Source of the DNA: Brienomyrus brachyistius
Lineage: Eukaryota > Chordata > Actinopteri > Osteoglossiformes > Mormyridae
Assembly (NCBI RefSeq): GCF_023856365.1
Contig: NC_064536.1
Location: 35,518,776 to 35,582,775, forward strand
DNA length: 64,000 bases
Direction of reading: 5' to 3'
Each line of letters starts with the position of its first letter. Positions within the stretch are counted from its first letter, which is position 1. Under the pieces are notes generated by a model. That model did no database searches. It was not told where the DNA came from and saw only the letters and a program-made list of their open reading frames with translations. The position numbers and the translations under genes were made by a program. Positions 1-10,679 of this stretch are shown piece after piece.

Positions 1-403
1 CAGCAGACTTAAAGCTGTCATTGTTTCACTGTTTTAGGCGTTTAAGGACTTGGGGGGTGGCCGGTGAAGGCGGCCCCCCTGTGTCCGGACGGTACAAAAA
101 TGAAAAGAAGCGAGCCGAAGCGATACGGCGTCAGGCTAGCACGGAGAAAGTGACATCAATGCGAGAGAGTTACATTAATGCGGGAAAGTTACATTAGTGT
201 CCGGGCACAGCCCGGGGGCCGCCGGCCGTGTGTCCCGGGACGGACCTCCACGGGAACGTGCTGTAAACCCCCCAAAGTTTAGCAGTTATGCCTAAACAAA
301 ACTTTCCTGACGCCAAATGGCTCCGGGCTTCCGGGACACCAGAAGTTACGCTTCTTTTCTAACTCGATGTGCACGAAGCGGACCCCGTCCCGGTCGGGCT
401 TAC

Positions 404-466
404 CTCCGCCCCCGCGTCCCGCACTGCCATCTTCTGCCACGGGTCGGCCAGCTGTGGCAGAGGCAT
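404..466 (-). CDS. rps6ka3: rps6ka3 (RSK2) first coding exon, partial gene
   Basis: This 21-codon exon encodes MPLPQLADPWQKMAVRDAGAE and ends in a clean donor (GAG|GTAAGC, donor bases at 398-403). The first 15 residues match the N-terminus of human RSK2 (MPLAQLADPWQKMAV) except at one position. RSK2 is a cytosolic and nuclear AGC-type serine/threonine kinase with two kinase domains, activated by ERK and PDK1. Both kinase domains lie beyond the left edge, because the gene runs leftwards. An in-frame ATG at 542-544 would add 26 residues (MSAVHPPSP...); I prefer 466 because it matches the family start. The exon sits in a CpG-rich promoter. Human RPS6KA3 lies in the same Xp22 region as the other genes here. 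The other RSK paralogues differ more at the N-terminus, so the paralogue call is fairly secure. Confidence 0.8.
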
Positions 467-900
467 CTTCTCCGCTGCGCCGCTCCTCCTCAGTTCGGCT
501 CCGGACGGGCGCTGCTCCGGGGAGGGGGGGTGAACAGCCGACAAAGTGCGGAGCGCTACGCCGGGGACAGCACTTTGCGGACACTAACACGTAGCGGTCA
601 TCGCGATGAAAGAGCCGCTGAGCCCCGGCCGCTGGCTGCTCCTCCTTCGCCGCCGCCTCTTTTCCTCTGCGCTCTCCTGCTGCCGGCTCCCCACCGCACT
701 CTCTCACTTCCGTCTCCCTCAACATGGCGCCGCGGCTCGTCTTACCTGTATGTCAGAAAGCGGCCGCTGCCGAGTCACCCCTGCGTAATCGGGCGCGGGA
801 GGAGCTCCGGATAGGCCAGCCGGGACAGGTGAGCCGCGGCCAGGCGCTGGGCGGCACATTCCGCGCTCCATAATTAAATAAGCGGCATGTGAAAATGTTC
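467..900. promoter_or_regulatory. CpG-rich promoter of rps6ka3, possibly bidirectional
   Basis: About 430 bases upstream of the rps6ka3 start are GC- and CpG-rich, unlike the AT-rich DNA beyond 900. A YY1-like motif (AACATGGCGCCG) lies at 721-732 on the plus strand. No TATA box is obvious. YY1 motifs of this kind often mark a transcription start, so divergent transcription is possible. Confidence 0.5.
724..828 (+). other. Possible divergent first exon, unidentified
   Basis: An ATG inside a YY1-like motif opens 35 codons starting MAPRLVLPVCQKAAAAESPL and meets a good donor (CAG|GTGAGC) at 828/829 in phase 0. If the donor is not used, the frame closes soon after. I recognise no protein and cannot place a following exon. 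It may be the start of a divergent transcript or simply CpG-island noise. Confidence 0.2.
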
Positions 901-2090
901 CCGTCACTACCGGCGTCAAGCTTTTCAAGAGTTTCTGTTTTGCTTTGCGTCTCCACCTCGATTACGGTGTAAATGCGTATCATAGTTGTGGCTAAGTAGC
1001 GGCCTGTTCATTTCTGCAGGGAGGTAAATTCACATTAATACAAGCATGTAATAGGCCTACTATTAAATCTTCAGATCATACCAGAATAAGACAGGAGCAT
1101 CACTGCCACTTCGCTCACTCCCCATGCAATTCTGGTGATATCAGGGATCAGGGGAACAGTCACATTCCTTAGCTGGACGAGTTTGGTGCACACTGACTGG
1201 TATTTCAGAGGACATTCATAGCAGTGTGCTGTTATTAGAAGCACCTTTGAGGAAAAGTCAAAAATAGCAGGTGAACCTTTGCTCCACCCTTATCCGAAAA
1301 CATGGAACCATGTGACATATGCCCAACGCTGGAATTGTAACACATCTTGTCTAAAAAGCTCTGCACACATCCTGTGTAAGTCCCGCCCCCACATCCTGTT
1401 TCAGTGCAGGGCAGCGGTCAGCATGTGGCGTTGGGGGGCACCAGTCCCTCCCCTGCCTGGGGGTGGATGGATGGCTGCACAGTGTTAATAAGAAATGCCT
1501 TCATGTCAAAAATAAACCTACTTTATGTGACAGAAGGACAGCTCAGCATTCCAGAAAGGTCTCCAGATTAGCCCCATTTCACTCGCAGCTCATTCTCTCT
1601 TTTCCCTACAAACATCCATATCCCTCCTTAATAAGGTGATTCATTATTAATTGCCTATTGCATTATTGCAGAGGAAAAGCAAGGACTCGTCCAGACCATA
1701 GGCTCTGGGGGTGTTAATATGGGGGGAATTGGATTCTGGGTAAGAGACGATCACCATCACAGCATCGGGAATGTTCCTTTGACTGACATCATGTCGCTTC
1801 AGTGGTGTGGAGATTCACAAGATTCCTCAGATGATCTTACAGCCATAAACCCCCCACTGTCACCCCCTATTATCTAGCAGCAAGAGACAGCGTGGACCAT
1901 GGTCGCCGCTACTGTTTGCATTATATTTGGAACAACTAGCTCAACACTTCAAACAAAATGAAGATGTCAAGGGAATTACCATTAAAGGGACAGAGCATTA
2001 ATTGGCCTGTGACACGGACAATAGTTTGATTTATCTAGGACAATCAGCATACTCTTTGCCTAAATTTATGCATTGATTAACATAGGTAAA
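900..2090. other. Spacer with no recognised gene
   Basis: No coding exon, RNA gene or clear repeat was recognised here. The open frames are short and unlike known proteins. It is AT-richer than the promoter region before it. Confidence 0.4.
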
Positions 2091-2094
2091 CCAA

Positions 2095-2730
2095 ATTATA
2101 TTTATATTACTATGACTCACATAAAAAAATTATAAGCAGATATTCCTTGGCATGGCAAAGGGAGTCTGTCAAGTATTTGGACATCAACGTGCCAAAGGAT
2201 TTGGCAAAACTATCAGAATGCAATTATCCATCTATACATGCGAAAATTAAGGAAGACATAGCGAGATCGAAGTTAATTCCGTTATTAGTCTCAGCTCAAG
2301 GATTGAATCCGTTAAAATTATTATATTGCCCAGACTACTGCATCTGTTTCAGACCCTACCAATAGGGACTGACCAAAACCAATTCAATGAATGAGACAAA
2401 ATGTCATGAAGGTATATATGGCAAGGTAAAAGACCCAGGATTCATCTCTAAACTATGCACTTAAAAACAAAGCAGGATGGGACCTGCCTTCTTTCAGAGA
2501 CTATGATTTTGCACCACAGATTACAGCTATGATATACTGGTGCAACCCATCATATGAGGCTCAATGGAAAAACACTGAAGAGAAACGACTTCCCGTACCC
2601 ATGCAGGCAATTTCAGCAGATAACATCCTGCAGAGCTACATAAACATTATCGATAATCCTTTGATGAAATGGACTCTTAAAGCACAGAAAACTATTAGAA
2701 AAAATATTAAGGGTAAGATACTGTAATTCT
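2095..2730 (+). mobile_element. L1/Tx1-clade LINE fragment (C-terminal part of ORF2)
   Basis: Broken plus-strand frames read VKYLDINVPKDLAKLSECNY..IHAKIKEDIARSKLIP, then a segment with YWCNPSYEAQW and LQSYINIIDNPLMKW. The first part resembles the region after the reverse transcriptase core of vertebrate L1 elements (pattern KYLGI..P.L..L...NY..L...IK.DL..W). Several frameshifts and stops interrupt it. It is a dead 5'-truncated copy; no target duplication was found. Confidence 0.65.
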
Positions 2731-2779
2731 TTAATGACTAATGATTTTACACCAAATAAGTCTAATAAGAGGTGGATAG

Positions 2780-2917
2780 TTCAGGTCTAGATTTTCCTTT
2801 AAATCAGAGCTAGATAACATTTTAACAACTCTGAGCTATTAGTTAAGTTCTCCCCAAATGAGCTTGATGGGCCGAATGGCCTCCTCTCGTTTTGTAAATT
2901 TCTTATGTTCTTATGTA
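2780..2917 (+). mobile_element. CR1-family LINE 3' tail
   Basis: Only the last ~140 bases of a CR1-clade element remain: the end of ORF2 (ELDNILTTLSY-like, then stop), the untranslated tail with CTTGATGGGCCGAATGGCC, and terminal TTCTTATG repeats. The same tail ends the longer copies at 7.4-8.2, 21.7-23.8, 32.8-35.6 and 59.1-63.2 kb. Confidence 0.85.
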
Positions 2918-3310
2918 AACACCTAGACCAAGATTTTGCAACCCATCACTGACGCGCTCAATGGGACATCCAACGCATCTACTTTGAGGTTCACGTCATG
3001 CACTGGGCCAGTGAGGAATTTCACAGTTGGGCTCCAGTTTGAGCCGGAGCGGACGGCCAGTGGCCACTGTGCTCCCAGTGCCGGTGCCATGCAGTTGCTG
3101 CACAGGCTCCCACGCCACACACACCAAGCAGGAAGCCAGGCAGCTCACAGCTAGTCACTCAGATATGCGCTATAGGCCGATCGTAAAGAGATAAATGCCG
3201 ATGACTTGCGCAGATATAATTTTTGTTTTTCATGTTGTTTTTCTCTATCTACCACTGTTGGGTGTGCACTCAAAAAAAAAAATTAACCGAACTATGCTAC
3301 TATTGTATGC

Positions 3311-3376
3311 TACTATCCTGTTCAGGGTCCACGGGGGGGTCTGGAGCCTATCCTATCCTATCCCGGAGGCTACGGA
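3311..3376 (-). repeat. Short fragment of a dispersed tRNA-type SINE
   Basis: Contains the GTCCGGAGCCTATCC-type block seen in the fuller copies near 9.3, 38.1 and 57.4 kb, in reverse orientation, with a small TATCC expansion. Confidence 0.4.
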
Positions 3377-3744
3377 CGCAAACAATTAGGGTCTGAGTAA
3401 TATGTTTTATCTTTGTATTATTACAAAAAGCCGATAAACATATTTATTTATGTTGTTATACTTTCCCAAATAAGGTCTCATGTCAATGTGTCAATGTCTC
3501 AATGTGTGAGGCCATGAAACGGTGCAGGAGCCCGTAACTCGAGACAGAACAGCTCAGCCTCAGGCTGGACTGCATATTCTCTGGAGAAGGGCTCCTTCTA
3601 GTGGACGTCTTGGATACATCCTCTCAAAGCACATTATGGTGACAAAAAGGCCCATTTTAGAGCCCTAAGCCACTATCCTTTAAGCATAGTAAAATAAATA
3701 ACACAGAAACACATGCAGAGTGATGACAGATCATTTATTATGAT

Positions 3745-3935
3745 GTGGGCAGTGGTGCCTTGCTGCTTAGAGAAGCGCACTTGTAATTGAAAGATTGAAG
3801 GTTCGAATCCCAGGCACTGAATTAGCTGCCCCCTGCTATGTCACGAAAGTCACATATGGGTTAAATGCAGAGAACACATTTTGTTGTTGCGCATTGTGTG
3901 CGTTAACAATGACCACTAATCACTAAATTCTAATG
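3745..3935 (+). repeat. tRNA-derived SINE
   Basis: It starts with GGGCAGTGGTG..GCTTAGAGAAG (A-box region), has a B box GGTTCGAATCCC at about 3802, and continues with GTCACATATGGGTTAAATGCAGAGAACA and TTTTGTTGTTG, a tail shared with a common fish SINE type. It is slightly decayed. Confidence 0.7.
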
Positions 3936-4363
3936 ATGCCTTGTACTGCTGCATCCTTAGAATGGCGGCTATTTTGTCAGCCACCGTGAGAACAGCACAG
4001 TCTACAGCAATGACTGTGTCCGTCCAGTTATAGTAAACGAGGGAGAGTGAGAGAAACCCCCATCACCAGGGACATGGCAGCTTGTAGCCAGAGTTGGGTT
4101 GGCTCACCCTGTCCCCCCATGTCACAGGAAGGAGTCACAGTACACTACCCAAAAGAGGGAAGGGACACCTTAAGGGCAGAGGCAGGGAGGACACCCAAGA
4201 GCGCTACCTAAGGAGGGCTGCAGGGGTGCTCAGCTGCAGATAATGATGCCAGGATGCCAGGCCCAGCCAGTGGGCAACAACAGAGAGCAGCTGCTGAGGC
4301 TCCATCTCCCGGGGGGGGGGGGGGCACTAGGGGACCGTGTGTAATGCATTTTCCCATTGGTCG

Positions 4364-6483
4364 ACTAGCTGAGGAACTTCAGCTGGCTCCAGGGGCTGGT
4401 ACCACAGACCTCCAAGGGTGGGTTTTTGTAGAAGATGTGGTTGCACAGGTCCCCCAGGGGGGTCTGGGTCTCCCTGCGCACTTCCACGTCGATCTCCTGC
4501 ACACACACATGCAGATGTGCTGAGGCCCTGCCCTGGGTGGCAGCGGCACCCCCTGCAGGCCCGGCACAGGCATAAACCTCACTTAGTGTTCCTCGACACT
4601 GGTCATGCTGGTACTGAGTATGCGCTCCTTCAGCATGGTGATGGGGTCGCTCTTACTACGCACCTCCTGGATTTCATCACAGGTCCAGTAGCTGGGTGGA
4701 GCCAAGCACACATCATGAGGGTGGGGCTGGGAGCGGAGCCACGTTCACTCACACGCATGAGTGGCTTCTACATAATCCCGGGGTCACTCGTGCTGTGGCC
4801 ATGGTAATGGTAGGTCTGCAGCTCCATCACAATGGGGCCCGGGAGAAAAAATGAATCAGAAATGGGTTTCCAGTCCTGCCATTCGGCCGCCGGGTGACTA
4901 ACAGATGAAGGAGCCAACTATCTCATTTCCACCAACACAGAGCTGGTGCTGGGCTGGCTCTTGCTTGGTGCCTTTTGAGAACTAGCCTGCATTTCCACCG
5001 GTTTCGTAAAAGAACGGAACAGAAATGTTACGAAAGCAGAAGTGGAAATAAAGTTAAGGTTAATCTGTATTTTGTTTTTTGGATTTATTTTGCTGAACTG
5101 AAAAAAATTTCCAGAGTATGACTCATTGCACCCTGTCTCTACTGCCTCTATCCACATTTTTCTCCATGAAGGCTCCCTGTCTGTGTGTAAATAAATTTAT
5201 TCTCGATCACTGTTTTACTGTTGTCCTTTTAAGGATCGTGCAGTAATGCTGAAAACTGAACTTTGCTGTCCACCACATGATTTATTCCACCTGCGACATG
5301 TTTTTATACTTTATTATTAAATCTGGCCAGCAGATGGATCTTTAGTTTTTCCCAGAATAAAAAAAACAATGTAACCTTATTCCACTAATAAGCTACCGAG
5401 TCGTTTCACTGCCACATTCTGAGCCCAGCTTTTCTGTGGTGCCGTGCTGGAGCCATTTTTTTTCAGTGGAAATGCATGGAACTAGTGCCGGAAGTCCAGC
5501 ACCATGTTGGTGGAAACAAGGCTAACATGACACCTTCCTGGCCCTGCAGAAGTTGGTAGTGAACCTGTCCTCCCTCACACACAGGACATCCATGCCGTCC
5601 AAGGCTTTATTGGTTTGTCTAAGGGGCTACAAAGGGCCGCCTGAATGGACGGTGCCCCCTACCCGTATGCCAGAATGACATTGCCCCTTCGGTAGTAGTC
5701 GGTGCTGGCAGCCACGTGCTCCACCAAGGTGCCCATGCCGTACTTCTTGTTCTCGCAGATAAAGATGCAAGGCAGCTTCCACAGTGCTGCCATGTTGTAT
5801 ACCTCAAAGATCAGTCCCTGACATGGGGAAGGGGGCAGAATGGCCAGCATGAGGCCGCTTAAGGGGTCAGGAGGGTGGGGAATAGGAGCTGGGGTGCAGC
5901 GGCGGCGTGTTTTTGCCTGATTGGCTGCCCCATCTCTGTATAGTGTGGCAAACACACATGGAGAGGGTCATGTAGTACCTGATTGTATATAATGCCATTT
6001 TCTCCATAGAAGTTCTTGGCATATATGTGCATGGAGCCACCCTTGCCCTTGGCCACACCCCCTTCCTCCCTGGAGGAGGAGACCAGTGTGAGCCCTTTAA
6101 TCTGCATGCAGTGGCACCCCCACCCCCACGTGATATGCACGTGTGAGTTCAGCCAGGATCGCCCTCATGAGAACACCCCACGTGAAGGTGAAGCTGTGAG
6201 CCCAGTATGTGGTGATCAGGTGGTATGTGTGCTTGATGCCTGCCTTGCCCACAGCACATGCTTCCTGTCAGGTGGTGCAGAAAGCCACGCGGTGGTGAGG
6301 TCTCCCCACCATGAGCCCATATGTATGCCCCTGTCACATGTCTCCACATCTGCTCTGACCTGGCCATCATACAGGTAGCTCCAACCTCCTCATACCCTGC
6401 ATGGTGCGATAGTACTGGAGCCCTTGCTCCTGAATCAGAACCACCCGCTGTGCTGGGCCCTCCTCCAACCAGTGCAGGTCACA
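4364..6483 (-). pseudogene. pdha1-like pseudogene (pyruvate dehydrogenase E1 alpha), intron-containing
   Basis: Reverse-strand pieces match the PDHA1 exons in order: [19 protein letters not shown] (to ~6376), [23 protein letters not shown] (6141-6264), [20 protein letters not shown] (~5985-6070), [10 protein letters not shown] (~5930), [20 protein letters not shown] (5663-5817), LDGMDVLCVRE (5534-5604), [20 protein letters not shown] (4753-~4840), EIQEVRSKSDPITMLKER (4583-~4688), and a last exon starting EIDVEVRR and ending in a stop (4364-4496). PDHA1 carries the thiamine diphosphate site and the phospho-serines of the mitochondrial pyruvate dehydrogenase E1. Breaks: a stop after SDPGIM beside the phospho-site loop, a stop in or beside the donor after SVEEH, frameshifts, internal deletions, and ENNRYGMG changed to ENKKYGMG in the cofactor motif. 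The first exons with the mitochondrial leader are missing. Introns remain, so it is a decayed gene duplicate and not a processed copy. Confidence 0.85.
4924..5521. mobile_element. Decayed MITE with inverted ends (TTTCCACCAACA type)
   Basis: The left end TTTCCACCAACACAGAGCTGG and the reverse complement of the right end (TTTCCACCAACATGGTGCTGG) match, about 590 bases apart, with an AT-rich non-coding interior. It sits inside an intron of the pdha1 pseudogene. It resembles the CCCCTTTTCCACTG element at 14.3 kb. Confidence 0.55.
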
Positions 6484-7447
6484 CTATTGTGGGGATGACG
6501 AGCAGCACAGATGGCAAATCAGATCTCAGCAGATTACCAGCAAAAGTTGTCAACTTTTGCAGAGTGTACAGTCATGGCCAAAAGTTTTAAGAATGACACA
6601 AGTATTGGTTTTCACGAAGTCTGCTGTTTCAGTGCTTGTAGATTTTTTTGTAGGATATTTCTATGGTATGCTGAAGTATTACAAGCATTTCATAAGTGTC
6701 AGAGGCTTTTATTGATAATTACATTACGTTTATGCAAAGACTCAATATTTGTCCCTTCTCTTTCAAGTTCGAGTTGACCCTTCTCTTTCAAGACCTCAAG
6801 AAGTCAATCAAATTCTACGCCAAATCTACGCCCATTCTTGCATAATCAATGCTTGGAGTTTGTCAGAATTTCTGGGTCTCTGTTCGCCTACCCACCTCTT
6901 TTGAATTGACCACAAATTCTCAATGGGATTAAGGTCCAGGGAGTTTCCTGGCCATGGACCCAAAATGTCGATGTTTTGTTCCCCGAGCCACTTAGTTATC
7001 ACTTTTGGCTCATGGCACGGTGCTCCATCATCCTAGAAAAGGCATTGTCACTAACTTGTTCTTGGATGGTTGGGAGAAGTTGCTCTCGGAGGATGTTTTG
7101 GTACCATTTTTTATTCATGGTTGTGCTCTTAGGCAAAATTGTGAGTGAGCCCACTCCCTTGGCTGAGAAGCAACTCCACACATGAATGATCTCAGGATGC
7201 TTTACTGTTGGCATGACACAGGACTGATGGTAGTGCTCACCTTTTCTTCTCTGGACAATATTTTTTCTGGATGGCCCAAACAATCAGAAAGGGGATTCAT
7301 CAGAGAAAATGACTTTCCCCAGTCCTCAGCAGTCCAATCCCTGTACCTTTTGCAGAATATCAGCCTGTCCCTGATGTTTTTCTTGTAGAGAAGTGGGTTC
7401 TTTGCTGCTCTTCTTGATACCAGGCCATCCTCCAAAAGTCTTTGCCT

Positions 7448-8235
7448 TGATTTAATTAGCGACTGGGATGATAACAGGGATATGAAATTTAACATAGATA
7501 AATGTAAGGTAATCCATACAGGGAGCAGAAATATAAAGTACATATATTTTATGGGTTCCTCTGAAATAAAGGTAGCTGATTATGAGAAAGACCTTGGTGT
7601 GTATGTTGATGCTTCCATGTCCCACTCTAACCAGTATGGGGAAGCAATAAAAAAAACTCCACAAACCTATAGAGCCTAAGTCAAGGGAAGTGATGCTACG
7701 ATTATATAATTCCTTGGTAAGACCCCACCTAGAATATTGTGTGCAGGTTTGGTCACCATACCTTAAGAAGGACATTGCTGCCTTGGAAAAGGTTCAATGT
7801 AGGGCTATGAGAATAATTCCAGGTCTTAGAGGAATGTTTTATGAGGAGAGGTTAACTGAGCTGAATCTGTTCAGCTTCGAGCAAAGGAGACTAAGGGGGA
7901 ACATGATCCAGGTGTATAAGATTCTAACAGGTCGGGATGCTGTTCAGCCAAATGGCTACTTCAATATTAGTTTAAATACTAGAACTCGTGCCCATAAGTG
8001 GAAATTAGTGGGAGAACATTTTAAAATGAATTTGAGGAAGCACTTCTTTACATAGCATGTAGTTAGAGTATGGAATAGTCGTCCTGTAAGTGTAGCACAA
8101 GCTAAAACCCTGGGTTCTTTTAAATCAGAGCTAGATAAGATTTTAACAACTCTGAGCTATTAGTTAAGTTCTCCCCAAACGAGCTTGACGGGCCAAATGA
8201 CCTCCTCTTGTCTGAAAATTTCTTATGTTCTTATG
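7448..8235 (+). mobile_element. 5'-truncated CR1 LINE inserted in the Tc1 transposase
   Basis: The plus-strand frames start near the end of the reverse transcriptase domain (DLISDWDDNRDMKFNIDKCK) and run through [20 protein letters not shown] and LRKHFFT to the TTCTTATG terminal repeats. A stop and a deletion lie near 7650-7690. Removing it joins the Tc1 sequence exactly: CTTTGCCT before and CCTCACTG after read as one Tc1 frame (ARAVRQRLLEDG). Any target duplication is at most TGCCT. Confidence 0.85.
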
Positions 8236-8587
8236 CCTCACTGCGCGTGCAGATGCACTCACACCTGCCTGCTGCCATTCCTGAGCAAGCTTTATCAACT
8301 TTAGGAGATGCGTGTTGGACTTTTTTGTGTGTCCTGAACCCTTCTTCACAACAATTGAACTTCACTCCTTGAAGTGCTTGATCATCTAATAAATAGTTGA
8401 TTTAGGTACAATATGTTAGTAGCAGCAATATCCTTGCCTGTGAAGTTCATTATGTGCAAAGCAGTGATAACTACATGTGTTTCCTTGCAGATAACCATGG
8501 TTAAGAGAGGAAGAACAATGATTTCAAGCACCACCCTCGTTTTAAAGCATCCAGTCTGCTATTATAAATCAATCAGCATGACAGGGT

Positions 8588-8873
8588 TGTCACGATCGTC
8601 GGTAGCGGGTGAGGCGCACGGACGGGGCGACGGGCAGAGAAGCAGACGAGCAGGCAAAAGTCGGGTAAAAGGGGATTTAATGGGCGAACGAGGACTGGGG
8701 AACATGGCACGCCGACTAACATCAATGACGGACAAAGGACTCAGGTAAGACACGGACTGAAATACACAGAACTGATTGAAAATAATCAGACACAGCTGGG
8801 TACAATCCGGGAAACACACGTGGGTAAGCAGGGGGCGTGGCACACAGGAGGAGCCGACGAGCAGGGCATGACA
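8588..8873 (-). mobile_element. Solo LTR of a Gypsy-like element
   Basis: This 286-bp sequence starts TGTCACGATCG and ends GGGCATGACA as printed. Read in reverse it is TGTCATGCCC...GATCGTGACA and resembles the LTRs at 38.5 and 41.0 kb. It is flanked by perfect 5-bp target duplications, AGGGT at 8583-8587 and 8874-8878. The internal region has been lost by LTR-LTR recombination. Confidence 0.85.
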
Positions 8874-9315
8874 AGGGTCTCTCACCTGTGTTAACGAGAG
8901 AATCACTGAAATGATGTCAGCAGGTCCTTTTGAGGCAGGGCTGAAGTAAAGAGGAAATGGGGTTTTTGGGATTAAGTTCATTTTCATGGCAAATGCATCT
9001 CATCACTGTTCATAACATTCTGGAGTACATGCAAATTGCCATCATAAAAACTTAAGGCAGCAGACTTTGTGAGAATCAATATCTATATCATTCTCAAAAC
9101 TTTTAATGTCACCCTGCAGCAGATTTTTTTAGAGAATTCATACAATTTGTCCAGAAGGTGTTCACTCAATCTGCCGTACCTGGCGAGGCGAAAACAAGAC
9201 ATCTTTCATTATTTGAAAACAGTTGTGTATTTAAATATATATCAAAGCTACATACATTTTTGTTGGCCTCAGTACGTTTGTAACAATGGCAAACATATTT
9301 TGAGTACTATTGCCA

Positions 9316-9640
9316 GTGGTTAGCAATGTTGCCTCACACCTCTGGGACCCGGGTTCGAGTCTCCGCCTGGGTTACATGTGTGTGGAGTTTGCATGTTCTC
9401 CCCATGTCGTCGTGGGGTTTCCTCCGGGTACTCGGTTTCCCCCCACAGTCCAAAAACATGCTGAGGCTAATTGGAGGTGCTAAATTGCCCGTAGGTGTGC
9501 ATATGTGAGTGTGCCCTGCGATGGGCTGGCCCCTCATCCTGGGCTGTTCCCTGCCTCGTGCCCATTGCTTCCGGGATAGGCTCCAGACCCCCCACGCCCC
9601 AGTAGGATAAGCGGTTTGGAAAATGAATGGATGGGATGTA
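9316..9640 (+). repeat. tRNA-type SINE, near full length
   Basis: It begins GTGGTTAGCAATGTTGCC (A-box like), has a B box GGTTCGAGTCTCC, the long conserved body with CTCCGGGTACTC and CCCACAGTCCAAAAACATGC, and ends AGGATAAGCGGTTTGGAAAATG followed by TGGA repeats. Other copies lie at 37.6, 38.1 and 57.4 kb. Confidence 0.7.
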
Positions 9641-9769
9641 ACAAGTGGCTCTCCAACGTTTTCCGCAGATAAAAACTCCAAAAGCCGCATTTCCGTACTT
9701 TGCTGGGTGGACGATGAGAACTGCACACGGAGTTTACCTCCCGTGTCCTAAAAGCAACGTGAAGACCTG

Positions 9770-10677
9770 GGGCCGGTTGCACAAAACACCTTAAGCATGA
9801 CACCTAAGGTTTAATTTATCCTTAGCTAAGGGATTTATTTAAGGGTGTTGCACAGAACCCCTTAAAAGGTTTCCTTAGTTAAGGAAAAACATTAAGGAAT
9901 TTACAACATTGAAAGACGTTTTACAGCAGTAAAATGGTCCCGTTTCCATGGAGACCGTTCATATTCTTGCACTCATGACTGCTTGTGATACCCGTTATCG
10001 CCTCACAAAGTTACTCACAAAGTAAAAAAAAAACAACGAATGTGGGAGGAAATTGCAATGAAAATTAATTCAAGAAGTCTGGTGAAAAGGTCCATCCAAG
10101 AGGTCAAAAAAATACAAGTTATCTGTTCTGGCCAAAAAAGAGATCACTAATTACAGGAGAGAATGCTACAAAACTGGTAAGATAACTCTTACCAGTTGAC
10201 ATTAACTTACATCTTAATATAGGTTGAATTACTAAAGGACTTGAGGGAACTATGTTGCTGACAGTGAAATAACGGTCGGACAAATCATAAACTGACTGCC
10301 GGTCAAATCTATAAATCAAAATCAATTGCTCATCATTAAGCGTATCTAAGGGGTTCTCTCGGTCGCGGAACACTCTTTTGAGTTGCGTTCATTTTTGTTA
10401 TTTATTATCATAAACTCGGCCATGTTGCAGTTAAATTACAGTTCGAGGTACCTTAATTTTTTCCCCTTAGTTTGGTTGCTTTGCAAGGCCTTTTGTGCAA
10501 CCGTTAAGGGATTCCTTAAGTATAAGACCAATATAAGGAGAAAAACTTAAATACTTAAGAGAATATTTTAAGGAAACCTTAGGGAGGAGACTTAAGGGTG
10601 TTTTGTGCGACCGACTTTATTTGAATCCGAATTTAAGGAAAATCTTAACTTGTTAAGGTGTTTTGTGCAACCGGCCC
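9770..10677. mobile_element. PIF/Harbinger deletion derivative
   Basis: A perfect 25-bp inverted terminal repeat beginning GGGCCGGTTGCACAAAAC lies at 9770-9794 and 10653-10677. Sub-terminal repeats of TTAAGG-type motifs follow. On the minus strand at 10119-10373 an 84-residue frame begins MFRDRENPLDTLNDEQL, which resembles the N-terminal part of HARBI1-type nucleases (FR.R.NP....D..L...FR). The catalytic part of the nuclease and the Myb-like gene are missing. The flanking bases (CTG / TTG) allow a 3-bp target site, as expected for Harbinger. Confidence 0.75.
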
Positions 10678-10679
10678 TT

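Larger units (their letters stand above)
6569..9116 (-). mobile_element. Tc1/mariner element, inactivated and invaded by two other elements
   Basis: The left end begins CAGTCATGGCCAAAAG after a TA. The right end (9060-9116) is a decayed inverted copy; both ends share AAAGTTTT.AGAATGA and a CTCACAAAGTCTGCTG-like stretch. Transposase pieces read on the minus strand: LLKLIKLAQEWQQAGVSAS (8349-8240), then RLLEDGLVSRRAAKNPLL, RDWTAEDWGK and HVWSCFSAKGVGSLTI (7450-7000). Tc1 transposases cut and paste at TA sites. The frame has several frameshifts. A CR1 (7448-8235) and a solo LTR (8588-8873) are inserted in it, so this Tc1 is older than both. Confidence 0.85.

Noticed and set aside
4254..4807. Plus-strand ORFs over the pdha1 region
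   Set aside because: Shadow frames; the minus strand carries the recognisable PDHA1 remnants.
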